Positions 23,461 through 33,921 of a DNA stretch of 64,000 bases are shown piece by piece. The notes beneath the pieces are model-generated. The model was not told the origin of the DNA. It did not search any database and saw only the letters and a program-made list of their open reading frames with translations. This DNA comes from Zanthoxylum bungeanum (lineage: Eukaryota; Streptophyta; Magnoliopsida; Sapindales; Rutaceae). The position numbers and the translations under genes were made by a program. The stretch's first letter is position 1. Every line of letters starts with the position of its first letter. The DNA is taken from assembly GCA_019454045.1 (NCBI GenBank), contig SKCR01023721.1:1-64000 (forward strand). Reading direction: 5' to 3'.

Positions 23461-26318
23461 ATGGCGAATGTCATATCCCCTGCTCTCCTTCATTGTTGCC
23501 CTTCTTCTCCTACTTCTATACCATGGTAATTCTTTTTAAATTTATTGCTTACAAAATTTGATTTTCATGAATAAATTTTAGTAAATTTTCAGATTGAGTG
23601 GGGGCGCCTCTTAGTAGCTTCGCCACTAATTTCGTCCACTTGGGTTGCGCTCACTTGAGCATGATGAACTTTAAAGATGCCCCTTTTTGAGGCATTTATA
23701 TTATTTATCAGACTCAACATTGAACCCTATTTCTGTGATTTGATCATCAGTGTCTTAGTGTTTCCCTTTGAGATTTCATAACTCTATTAAGGGATTCAGT
23801 GCTGGCATCATATGTGTAGCTTGTCTCTTTTTAGAGTTGACATGTATAAGTCCTTGTGATATTCGTTGTAACAAAAGCTTCCAGCATGACTTATCTCTAT
23901 TAGAATTAGGATTTACGAACTTGAGTGTTTATGGGCGTTTGTGAAGACTTATGGCACGTGCATGGAGATATTATAGTTTCTTTTTGACGGATAACGGGAT
24001 AAGCAAAATATTTAGTGTTATGTAAGATTGATAGTTGTAATCTTTTCAAACTTGGTGATGTATTCAATCTCTGGGCTTTGTCCCATGGTCGTGGAATTTG
24101 AACCGCGTAGAAGTCCTCCTGCGTACTTTACATTTCCGCAATTTATTATCTTGTTATTTACTGTTTAATTAACAGTTTAACTTAACTTGGTAAGCCTATA
24201 AAACATCATCTTACAAACTCAACAGTGATGTTTAGCTGCTTCTTTAGTGATTGGCCTTAGCTGGTTCTTTAGTGAACCAAGTGAAAATTTAATTGCTATC
24301 TCGTTTGCCTTTTTAGCGTTTCATTGTTGGTGGAAGATGTATGGTTTCATAATCTCGTAGATTGAATTTCTATTAAATTAATTTGTTGTTCTGCATGTCG
24401 AGGGGGATTCCACGGAAAATGATGTTTAAATGCTCCTCTGACAACCCTGTATTGAATAAGACTGTTGCAAGCCACACCAGGCATGTATTATCTGGGTTTG
24501 CTGCCTCCATAATATTTCTTTCTCAAACAAATAAGGTAAGTTGGTTTTACTAATAGAAACAATCTCTTTGCTGAATGCAATAAACATGATGCAGTTCTCA
24601 AACAAATGATGTTAGCAATGAGTTTTTCCATAATAAGCAAGTCTTTTACTGCAGACAGACTTTGAAATCCCCATCTGTTTGATGAATGCAGTAAACACCT
24701 TGTAATCAATTTCATTGCTTTATGCACAAAACATGGACAAGATATAGTTATAATCATTCAGTGTGTTATGAACTTATTATTGAAGAATTAACCACTTGTC
24801 ATTACCCAAATGGCCAAATTATTGCATAACTAAGGGAACTTTGATTTCTATAGTTTGATTCCATAGGAATGTGTATTAAGTTCCTTTTGAGGTCCTCTTG
24901 ATTTGCTAGGGCCTGTAAATACAATAACATCAGGATAGTACAGACTCTTATTTTTATTTGATGACCGTTAACGGTTTCTAACTATTACCCTCATTTTCCT
25001 TGGAAGGTTGTTGCAGCAGATTTACCACGTCCCAATAATATCTGCCAGCTTGCAAGTGCTGCAGATAGTTTGCCAACTCTTCCAATAGATCAGGGATCTG
25101 ATGAAAGAGGTGGAAAACTAATGATGATGAGAGGCATGACAGCTAGGGATTTTGACCCCATCAGGTATTCTGGAAGGTGGTTTGAAGTAGCTTCACTCAA
25201 ACGTGGATTTGCTGGACAAGGTCAAGAAGATTGCCATTGCACTCAGGTAAATATGCCAGGGTTTTTGCCTGTCCATAAGATATTTAAAGCTTGTGGCTAT
25301 TCCATGTGGTATGCATATGAATTATCATGTGCCGTGGATTCAAACCTGAGTTGAATCGTAACTCATTTCTATTCAATTTAGGGTTCTCTGTGTCAAAACC
25401 TTATCCCCACAAATATCCGAATACTATCATATTTTCATACGTCAATATGCAGGGTGTGTACACGTTTGATATGGAAGCACCCTCTATCCTGGTGGATACA
25501 TTTTGTGTTCATGGGGGCCCGGATGGATATATTACTGGAATAAGGGGAAAGGTTCAATGCCTTTCTGAGGAAGAATTGGAGAAGAGTGCGACTGATCTAG
25601 AAAATCAAGAGATGATTAAGGGGAAGTGTTACCTTCGGTTTCCTACTCTGCCTTTTATACCCAAGGAGCCGTATGATGTGATTGCTACCGACTATGACAA
25701 CTTTTCTCTTGTTTCAGGAGCAAAAGATAAAAGTTTTATTCAGGTAATTAGACATTTGAGGAAGACAGTATAGGGACATTGTTACTTCTTTTAATATTTC
25801 CAGCCCTAATCTGGTAGTTATCAGGGACTTGCATGTTAGAAATAGTGTTACTTTTCAGTTAACAGTGGATAAATGCTCAACAGTTTGACAATGGCATCAC
25901 TGGACGATGACCTTCAATAGTATTTAGATTGGCTGACCCTGATTTATAATATAATTAATTAAAGTATGCTATTTGCATTGCCATTTCAGATTTCAGATTT
26001 CAACTTTTAAATTTATCTTTGGTTTCAACATTTCAGATATACTCGAGGACACCTAATCCTGGACCTGAATTCATAGAAAAGTACAAAACGTACTTGGCGA
26101 CTTTCGGATATGATCCAAGTAAAATCAAAGACACTCCACAGGATTGTGAAGTGATGTCTAATAGTCAGCTAGCTGCTATGATGTCCATGTCTGGAATGCA
26201 GCAGGCTCTAACAAACCAATTTCCTGACCTAGGATTGAAGTCATCTGTTGAATTTAACCCTTTTACAAGTGTATTTGACACTTTGAAGAAGCTTCTCGAG
26301 CTCTATTTTAAGCGGTAA
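23461..26318 (+). CDS. LCNP: Chloroplastic lipocalin (CHL / LCNP)
   Basis: Plastid lumen lipocalin; in Arabidopsis it protects thylakoid lipids and is needed for the sustained photoprotection called qH. Five exons, 23461-23525, 24403-24535, 25007-25246, 25453-25743 and 26037-26318, join in phase to give 336 residues (Arabidopsis about 350). Residues 1-48 look like a Ser/Pro-rich transit peptide. The hydrophobic HVLSGFAASIIFLSQ, followed by VVAAD near 67-71, looks like a lumen-targeting segment with its cleavage site. The lipocalin fold opens with the G-x-W motif YSGRWFEV (Gly122, Trp124), followed by the conserved cysteines of DCHCTQ and the strand FCVHGGPDGYITGIRGKVQC. YDVIATDYDNFSLVSGAKD and IYSRTPNPGPEFIEKY are plant CHL signatures. 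The end is LYFKR. Confidence 0.95.
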
Positions 26319-26895
26319 GTATACTTGTTAACTCAACTGCACTTTCTGTACTTGATGATAGCTTTTATAAAAATGTCTTCCGTAGATCACCTCCATGCTG
26401 CAACAACTATTTAGTCTGAATTTAACAAGTTAAATTCTCAATCTTTATACATTTTGGATTATTATTAATTAAATCTGTGGTCAAATGAAATTCGTAAATC
26501 TTTTGAGTATGCAAATGGAGCACTCCTAAATATTAAAAATTGACCCTCTTCGGTTTCTTTGGTTATTTTGATGTGTGTTTTTGGACGACTCAAATCCTTG
26601 GCATCTGAAGCATATTACTCGAAGTAGAATACCAAACTCATTTTGTCAATTACGCTTAAATTTTTGTGTGATTAACTGCCGTTTGAGAGACATGGCATGA
26701 TTTTATCTATACCAGAAAATGATGTTAACATGACTTTATACGTTTATATTAAATGTATGTCCACAGATTAAATGCTCAAACAACTTGAATATTCTTGTGG
26801 CATACGGCTTAAAATGGTAATATTACGGCCTAAAATATTTTTACAGCAGTATACTTCTGTATTTCTGGAATTTGGTTTTAGAAACTAGGTAACAA

Positions 26896-26958
26896 GTTCC
26901 GAAGGATCGCAGCCCAGCGGTTGGAGCTTGAGAGAAGAAAAAAAAAAAAAAAAAGACA
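26896..26958 (+). mobile_element. Very short A-tailed insertion flanked by target duplication
   Basis: About 45 bp containing AGCCCAGCGGTTGGAGC, which looks like a Pol III A-box, is followed by about 18 A. It lies between AGGTAACAA at 26887-26895 and AGGTAACAA at 26959-26967. It looks like a SINE head that was reverse transcribed with a poly(A) tail and inserted. Confidence 0.5.
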
Positions 26959-27164
26959 AGGTAACAAACTAAAGAAATGAAAGGAAAGAATTAATTGTTA
27001 TATACATATGTTAAATTCATTTTCACCTCATCCAAAATATCATTTCTTGTTATCTCAAGATTGCGTATTTTTGCTTAATTTATTCCGATAGAAAAATGTC
27101 AATGGCTTCTGGGAGGAAAAAAAAATGGTCAGCTTAGTGTGCACTTGACGAAAATCTACAAGGA

Positions 27165-27275
27165 AATGAATAAATTTAAATTCTTTCAATAGTTTAGCTT
27201 AACACATGAGCGGGATTCAAACCTCAAATCTCTTATTTACACTAAAAAGATTTTATCAATTGAACACACACAATT
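27165..27275 (-). mobile_element. SINE-like element, family B (minus strand)
   Basis: On the minus strand TCAATTGATAAAATC resembles an A-box and AGGTTTGAATCCCGC a B-box, followed by CATGTGTTAAGC. The same order of motifs occurs at 57590-57720, which suggests a shared tRNA-derived family. The ends were not fixed. Confidence 0.4.
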
Positions 27276-28328
27276 AAAAAAAATGGGTAAGCATATACAG
27301 ATTAAGTCTGCACTTCCAAGAGTTTATGAACACTCCATATCTGTGAAATTTACAAAACTAGAGACTATTAATAATTCAAGTCTTTGGATGTGAACACTCC
27401 AAAAGAATAACGATGTGGGAATTCCTTTGGAGTGACTCAAATCTTTGGTAATGCAACTGCAAGCATATTAATTGACACCAAACTCGAAGGCAAAAAAAAA
27501 AAAAAAAAAATTATGTATGATTATCACCATTTAATAGATTTGGTTCCGTTACGTCAGACTAAACAAAATTTTCACATTATATTTTTCAATCTGAGTTACT
27601 TGAAAACCAACTCGACTATGCCTTGTGACGCTAATTCCAACACTATGTAACACGTCTTGGAGACTTGGACATTCAGATTTTGTTATCTCAAACATGCAGA
27701 AAAAGTGCATTCACATAGAAAGGTATCAATCTTTTCTGGAAAAAGATTTGGTGAAAAATGAACCAAAGCTGGAGAAGCCAAAGATATGATATTGAAGAAG
27801 TAAGAAGCAGAAGTTTGTATGCAAATAACAGCACTACTCCATAAAACAAAACAAGAAATGGTATTATAGTGCCAAAACGGTGTTTTTCATGCATTTACTT
27901 TCTTATCGTCATCTGTACCTACAATGATGAAGATGGTTCTACTCGAATTATATGAACACTTTTGATACTGCAACAACATCTGTTAGACTCAAGCAAATCG
28001 AATAATTCAGAGGAATATTGTCCTACAATGCTTCGAATGCAAACACTCTATCAACTATCAACTCTAACAATATCATCCAACCAAGACAAACAAATTTAAT
28101 TTCTTGATAAACCAATACTTGATATTACTGTTATGAAATAGCTTTGGATGGGGAGCATGATTAGCTAGACAGGCACGTGCCATAAAGATGGATAAAAACC
28201 TCATGAACTTACCAACATTCTTACCTAGTCAAAGTGTCAAACTCACATATTCCATGATGGTAAGCAAGATATCTAACCCCAAAAAAAAAAAATTAAAATT
28301 AAAATCATAACGAGCAGAATGAATAAGA
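27276..28328. other. Intergenic sequence, nothing supported
   Basis: An A-run lies near 27494-27510. The last bases before 28329 are the 3' UTR of the minus-strand LTD gene. Confidence 0.4.
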
Positions 28329-29820
28329 TCATGCCTTCTGTGCTGAAAAATTAAGAATGAAGTCCTTGATTTCTTCGCTGGAAGCTCTTTCAAGAGCAGT
28401 CCTTCCATCTGCATCTTTGACAGAATAACTAGCTCCAGCTCTCAACAGCTCTTCAATTTTTGGCTTATCACCTTCCGAGGCAGCCAGTATCAGCAAGATG
28501 TCAACTGGGTGGATGCTTTGGCTTAAAAGAGCCTCCATTTTGTCATATGTACCCTCAACTGCAAGCATCCCCATGTAATTGAAGTACTACAGGACAGTAC
28601 AATTTCTTACTACAGGACAGTACAATTTCTTCAGCAACTAAAATGATATTCAAATTGAGAAAATATTTTCTTTACTTCCAACAAATGCAGTTGAATACAT
28701 TTGTCCATTCATATAACAGCCTTTCTTTGAGCAATTAAATCATAATGAGCTTTTTTCTTTTTTTTTTTTAAACCAAGCATAATTATGCAAGTTCATAACC
28801 AATATGCTTGTAATTCTTCAGCAAGTGGGAATTCTACTAAAAATGCAAACTTATGATCACAATTGAAAACATAAAACTTTACATTCTAGTTCTTCTCTAC
28901 TGCGGATATCCGAGTTCATAACAATTATGCTTGTAACTCTTCAGCAAGTGGAAATTCTACTAAAAATACGAATTTATGATCACAATCAAAAACAAAAAAC
29001 TTTACATTCCAGTTCTTCTCTACTACGGACATCCACATTTTGTTAAAATTTGGACAAGCAATCCTTGGAAACTCAGTTCAACCTTTTGTAAAAAAATGTT
29101 GCTTACAAAATGCATTGATATTTCTGATTTTTATTTTTTTCTGTCAAGAGTTGCTTTGCTTGTCCCAATTTTAACAAAATACCACATTATTGTAAATTAA
29201 AAATAAAAAATCTCATAAATTTAACTACCTAAAACATCATAATCTATTCACACCTGACACCTCATATTTAATCTATAAGGAAAATTATCATATGTTCATC
29301 CGAAAATTGTCCAATCCTAAAAAAAACACACAATTTTGAGAAAATGAGTAAAAAAGTAAATAACATCCGCTCAATGTCGGGCCGATAAATATAAAATTCC
29401 TTAAACTTTTAGGTGATAATTGATTATTTTTAATAATTTTGAGTATAAATGACATTTTCTCAAAATTAATCAAATAATTTTTTAGTGGATAGATGATAAT
29501 TTCCCAATTTATAATAAAAAGAGTACATGTACAAGAAATTGCAGAGAGAAAGAAACCTGCTCAACATCATCTCTATCAAAGTCATCCCTTGACTGGCTAC
29601 CATAAATGCCAGCATTTTCAGCATCAACACCATTTTTACCAAACTTGAACCAGCACTGAGTTTTTGACCCATTTGAGGGTCCAATCTTAGAGGGTCTGAA
29701 ACATTTGAGATAACTTTTTGTACCCAGAAACTGGGAACTGAATTTTGTTGAAGAAGATGGAGAACTTAAAGGCCTTGTGGCAAATTTTATGCTGCCTGTT
29801 ATGCATGGGATTGAAGCCAT
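28329..29820 (-). CDS. LTD: Protein LHCP TRANSLOCATION DEFECT (chloroplast ankyrin protein)
   Basis: LTD (also GDC1 in Arabidopsis) hands light-harvesting chlorophyll proteins from the inner-envelope Tic machinery to the cpSRP route in the stroma. Two exons on the minus strand, 29820-29557 and 28586-28329, join in phase 0 to give 173 residues, close to the 175 of Arabidopsis. Residues 1-50 are a Ser/Thr/Lys-rich chloroplast transit peptide (start MASIPCITGS). The mature part has CWFKFGKNGVDAENAGIYGS and, across the splice, DDVEQYFNYMGMLAVEGTYD. The C-terminal 85 residues hold ankyrin-like repeats (HPVDILLILAASEGDKPKIE, then LLRAGASYSVKDADGRTAL). The single intron holds a tandem duplication and a foldback element. 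Its 3' splice site is duplicated. Confidence 0.95.
28585..28630 (-). repeat. Perfect 23-bp tandem duplication across the LTD splice acceptor
   Basis: The unit TACTACAGGACAGTACAATT(TCT) occurs twice without change, at 28585-28607 and 28608-28630. Each copy carries, on the minus strand, CTGTCCTGTAG followed by TA, so the intron has two identical 3' splice sites 23 bp apart. The frame requires the exon-proximal one. Confidence 0.9.
28791..29036. repeat. 123-bp tandem duplication in the LTD intron
   Basis: Two copies start at 28791 and 28914, both with GTTCATAAC, TATGCTTGTAA, TCTTCAGCAAGTGG, AATTCTACTAAAAAT and AGTTCTTCTCTACT. They are about 90 percent identical. Confidence 0.85.
29037..29180. 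mobile_element. Small foldback (MITE-like) element in the LTD intron
   Basis: The 25-bp terminal inverted repeats, 29037-29061 and 29156-29180, differ at one base (AATTTGGACAAGC against the complement of GCTTGTCCCAATT). The element is 144 bp. The flanks CCAC on both sides may be a short target duplication. It sits against the end of the 123-bp tandem repeat. Confidence 0.6.
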
Positions 29821-30166
29821 AAGATTTTTATCTGTGAAGAAACTAGAAACAAAGCATATGATGAGACTGACAGACTAGCTTTATCACTCCACTTTCTGTA
29901 ATAATACTGTGCATCTCTTATTCACAAAAGTACTTGAGGAGTGTGATCTGGACCGTAGATCAGGTTGTAATCAGATGCTCTTTATCAATTATACAATTCG
30001 ATGACAGTCAGCTTATTTTTGCCATATATATATATATATTCTTGTAAAAGAAATTTACTCTAGGAAGAAATTTGTCCATATATACCACTTGAATTAGTGG
30101 AGACTCGAACCAAAGCTTTCAATAAATAGTTGAAGGTCTGGGTATTTTTTTTTCTTTTTCTTAAAT
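29821..30166. other. LTD promoter region
   Basis: Sequence upstream of the minus-strand LTD gene, with a short (AT)n tract near 30024-30039. No other feature is seen. Confidence 0.4.
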
Positions 30167-30169
30167 TTA

Positions 30170-31881
30170 GGGATGTATTGAATTGAGATTTTAAAAGACT
30201 ATTTTAAGTTAAATAAGTCTTGTGGTATTCAATTAAGACTTTTAAATAATCTAAAAAGTTTTGTGGTATTCACTTTTAGGACTTTTTAAATAGGGTGTCC
30301 AAATCCAGTGGTATTCAATCAGGACTTTAAACAAATAATAAAAAGTTTTATGGTATTGAAAAACTTGTTGATTTCGAAGGATTTTTTAATATGTGGGATT
30401 GTGTGAGACTTTTTAGTAGAAAGTATAAATATCAAATCCTATAAAAAATCTCACCCTAACCCATCAGACTTTTGACATGAGATTTTTTTGAGGCTAGAGA
30501 AGAGAAGAAAAACATACTTGTGAACTCTTCGTAAATAAGATACTTTTGTGTTCCAATTTTTTATTATGTGTGGATCGATTTTATTTGTGAATGAAAAATA
30601 GATAGATTGATGATCTAGGTTTATTACTAAAATATTTGATTGTTGTGTCATTTTCGCTGTTGTTGTGTCCTTTATTGAATCTCAAAGTAATCTCAATGTG
30701 AATCCGATTTTAAAGATTAAAAACTTCCAGTTTGATTTTTCAACCTTAAAAAAATTGTTGTTTTTGTAAAGTACTTACTCTCTTAACCCACCACAATCTG
30801 TAAAATGGCTTTAGAAGTAGTATTCACATATCAATTTCAGAATAAAATAATTAATGATGTAAACGAATTAAAAGCTTTTAATCTCAGGCTGAAAGCCATT
30901 TTGAAATGAATTAAAAGCCATTTTGAACGAATATATACCAAACCTATATATTTTAATCATGTTAGGATTTGTTGAACTATTTTTTTTATCATTCCCCTTT
31001 AGGTTTTACTTTGATTGAATTAATTCAGTTATAATTTGGTTGAACTATTGTTATTATAATTTTTTGTTTAAGAAATTTGAATATTAGCTTTTACTTTGAT
31101 GAATATTTGATGTGCACATGATGATTATTGGTATCATTTATCAAAAAAAAATTAACTTATCAATTTATTTTTAGTTTTGATATTCCACTTCCTATAGATT
31201 GTGTTGAGATGAATTTTATCATCAGATTCCGTTTGCTTTATCAATCTTGATTATATGTTCCTATACCATTTGAACTAAATGCATCGTTTGAAAAAAATAT
31301 ATATTGTTTGTTAACATCCAATAAATTTTCTTAATTTATTGTTTTGCAGCCTCATATATATATATGGATGTATAATGTCACAATCGCACATCTACGAAGG
31401 TAACGACATAGATGAAGAAGAAATTAATGACGAAGATATGGATGATGAAGAATTTTATGAAGCCATTTACTGTTCAATGATGGCAATTTATTCAATAATG
31501 CATGTGTTAAATCAGTTTTTTTTTATGATGCGTGGTGAACATATTGAACGTCCATTAACTCGATGGCAAATTACTACTATTTCATATGGTTTTATTTCAT
31601 GTGATTCTATTTTCTGTTATTGTTGATGCAAATGTCCAAAGCTTGAACCAATTGACTTTCATTAGCTTTTTTTTTTTATGGTTTCATTCCATATAATATC
31701 TATTTAAAAAAAAAATTTCTATATATAGTCCTTTCAAATCTTACAAATTCTTATGATATAAATCTTTATTAAAAAAAATGTCATAAAATCTTATAAGTCA
31801 TTACATTATTTAATGTCTTTTAAAATCTACTGGACTTATTTATCGATAAATAGTCTTTTAAAATCTCAATTGAATACACCA
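30170..31881 (+). mobile_element. PIF/Harbinger-like DNA transposon, deletion derivative
   Basis: Terminal inverted repeats of about 32 bp lie at 30170-30201 and 31850-31881; both carry AATTGAGATTTTAAAAGAC or its complement. The 3-bp TTA at 30167-30169 and 31882-31884 fits the TTA/TAA target duplication of this superfamily. Subterminal GTGGTATTCA(A/C)T motifs recur several times between 30220 and 30360. Only a short N-terminal part of a possible transposase remains, so this is a non-autonomous copy. Confidence 0.7.
31375..31626 (+). pseudogene. Truncated transposase-like ORF in the PIF/Harbinger-like element
   Basis: An 83-residue frame. It has a very acidic segment (DEEEINDEDMDDEEFYEAIY), a hydrophobic middle, and then MRGEHIERPLTRW, which resembles the start of plant PIF-type transposases. 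The catalytic DDE part is absent before the stop. The assignment rests on its position between the inverted repeats and on the short motif. It could also be an unrelated remnant. Confidence 0.45.
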
Positions 31882-32064
31882 TTATTTCTTTCCGAATAAA
31901 TCTATCATTTGAATTTATGGAGATTCGAACTAAGTCCTCAACAAATAGTTGAAGGTGTAGGCACTTTCATTTTCCTTTTCTTTTTCTTAAAATATACTAT
32001 ATGATAAGTATATCAAAAATATGTATCATAATTGAAGTTAAACCCAAACAAGTTAGTTTAAATT

Positions 32065-32189
32065 TCACCTTGAGGTTCTGGGTTCGAATCCAGGGGGTGC
32101 AACTTCTTGTAAGAGCCTGGGGCAGCCGGGGGTTTTACCTGCGCCGCGGCCCAGAATGGGTGGTTTGGTGGCGGGGTTTCCAACGATTT

Positions 32190-32230
<41 letters not shown>
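32065..32230 (+). mobile_element. SINE, family A, copy 6 (young, 5' truncated)
   Basis: The copy starts just before the B-box (GGGTTCGAATCC) and has an unusually GC- and CpG-rich body (core TGTAAGAGCCTGGGGCAGCC, then GCGCCGCGGCCCAG). It ends in about 40 uninterrupted A (32191-32232). The perfect 15-bp direct repeat AAGTTAGTTTAAATT lies at 32050-32064 and 32231-32245. The intact tail and flanks suggest the most recent insertion of the family in the window. Confidence 0.9.
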
Positions 32231-32235
<5 letters not shown>

Positions 32236-32800
32236 AGTTTAAATTAGTTATTTAAAAAGAAGTGGTTTGCATTTTTATTTTTCTGTTTTTCATTTAACAA
32301 AATTAATGATATACAGTTGCAACTGGACAAAGGGCTTTCAGTAAAAGTGTGAGGTGGTTCTTTATTTTTTAGTTACTCTTGCCTTACCAATCAAGTATAG
32401 AAAGAACCCAGAAAATGAATCTTGTTTTCTATCATATATTTCCCATGAATCCTGAAAGTCAATCATACATAAACTGTCCCTATTCCTGAAAAGCAATCAA
32501 GTTGCTTCACCAAACTTAACCAAAATGCCATTGAAGACACCAAAAGAAAATAACAGCTTACTGTAAATGGTCATGAATGAGCTCATCCTTCTTTTAAACT
32601 CTGACATTTACCATTTTACAAGTTAAATGTGCACCTAAACATGTAAATGAGCAAAGGACATGGTGTAATGAAAATGGCACAACTCTTGTTAGAAATTTTA
32701 AATGTTTTTTTAACTGCAGGCACATGAATACTATGACTCTATGTCACCACTCCAACTAGCTCCGGATAAAGATCATAAGGTAAATAATTCATGTGAAAAC

Positions 32801-33427
32801 TGTTTGGGGAAAAATCAGACACATGACACGTAGCCAAACACATTCCAAAGGGGATTCAGATCTCTCATCAATGTCTGACAACAAAGAATGTCATCAGAGT
32901 TTGGTATAGAACCTGTCATCAAAGTCTGGTACAGAACCTATCATCAGAGCCTGAGGGCAGAACCTATCATCAGAGCCTGAGGACAGAACCTACCATCAGA
33001 ATCTGAAGTCATGACCTCCGTCAGAGTCCGAATTCAAAGCTACCCGATAGAAGTTCCATCTCAGGCTTGGTTCCAACAAAGACAAGCAAATATCGTGGGA
33101 AGATTGAGCCCGATATATCAGCTCATTAATGACATGAATCTGCTGAACAATGAATGAGACAACCAATTGATTACTTTCCGTTTCTTTAAGCCGGACAATC
33201 ATCTAGAATAGGGAAGTTCTGAAATTTTAGGAAATTGACCAGTTAATGGGAAACGTGAATGAAATGTAATCACTGTCAGTTTATTTTCCTTATAACGAGA
33301 TATTATAAATAATGCAAAAACCCTAAAGCGGGGGATCGACCTTTTGTTTACGAAGTAATAATAAAGAACTCTTTACCAATCTGTATTTTGTTGAATTTTA
33401 TTGTTTGTGAGATTAATTGCACAAACA
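32801..33427 (+). mobile_element. Solo LTR (627 bp)
   Basis: It begins TGTTTG and ends CAAACA, and is bounded by the 5-bp target duplication AAAAC (32796-32800, 33428-33432). Near its end are a TATA-like ATATTATAAATAA (about 33300) and polyadenylation signals (AATAATAAAGA near 33358), as in the U3-R region of an LTR. Degenerate CATCAGAGCCTGAG(G) units repeat every 25-30 bp between 32890 and 33010. No internal region is left. Confidence 0.8.
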
Positions 33428-33545
33428 AAAACACTAGGTATAACAAGGCCAATGAACAATTGTTTCAGACTCGAAGCAACTTCCCCACCAACACTATACT
33501 CAAATCTCCCATCTACAATCTTCCTTCACTAGAAACAAACAGAAT

Positions 33546-33896
33546 ATGTATAAATCCAGCAACATTGCCACTGAAGTTCCTGAAAAAATGGCTGCAACTG
33601 CACACACTCCTGTAGAAATAGGCACTAGAGGCTCCATTGGATCCCTCATTATGAAAGAAATCGAGTATTTTAGCCGGCTTGAATTACGCTGCCACAATGG
33701 CTCACAGAACCCTCAAACTCATGTTGACATGGCTTCATCAAGTAGTCATTCTAGACCAACTGCTACATCTGTGATAACAACCCAAAAGAAAAAAAAAAGA
33801 GACAAGGCAACAGGTTACCAAGCATATGTTCGATGGTGGAAGTCTCAGATAAGAGTCAGCCGATTGGCATTTCAGGTTTCAGTTACAGGAACCTGA
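33546..33896 (+). CDS. Unknown plant protein, paralogue of the convergent gene
   Basis: A 116-residue frame from the ATG at 33546; a second in-frame ATG is at residue 15. I do not recognise the family. The segment VEIGTRGSIGSLIMKEIEYF matches IRVGTTGTISSLMTRELE of the gene facing it at 33922, so the two belong to one family. The middle is Ser/Thr-rich, followed by KKKKRDK and a basic WWKSQIRVSR end. No signal peptide or membrane segment is seen. A possible 5' UTR intron runs from the GT at 32779-32780 to the AG before 33468 and contains the solo LTR. Sense and antisense 3' ends are only 25 bp apart. Confidence 0.6.
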   Translation: MYKSSNIATEVPEKMAATAHTPVEIGTRGSIGSLIMKEIEYFSRLELRCHNGSQNPQTHVDMASSSSHSRPTATSVITTQKKKKRDKATGYQAYVRWWKSQIRVSRLAFQVSVTGT

Positions 33897-33921
33897 AATC
33901 TGATGTGAAGAAGTTGCAGGC

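Noticed and set aside
31339..31374. Upstream extension of the acidic ORF at 31375
   Set aside because: It begins at a non-ATG codon and overlaps a TTTTGCAG acceptor-like site; the ATG at 31375 is the better start.
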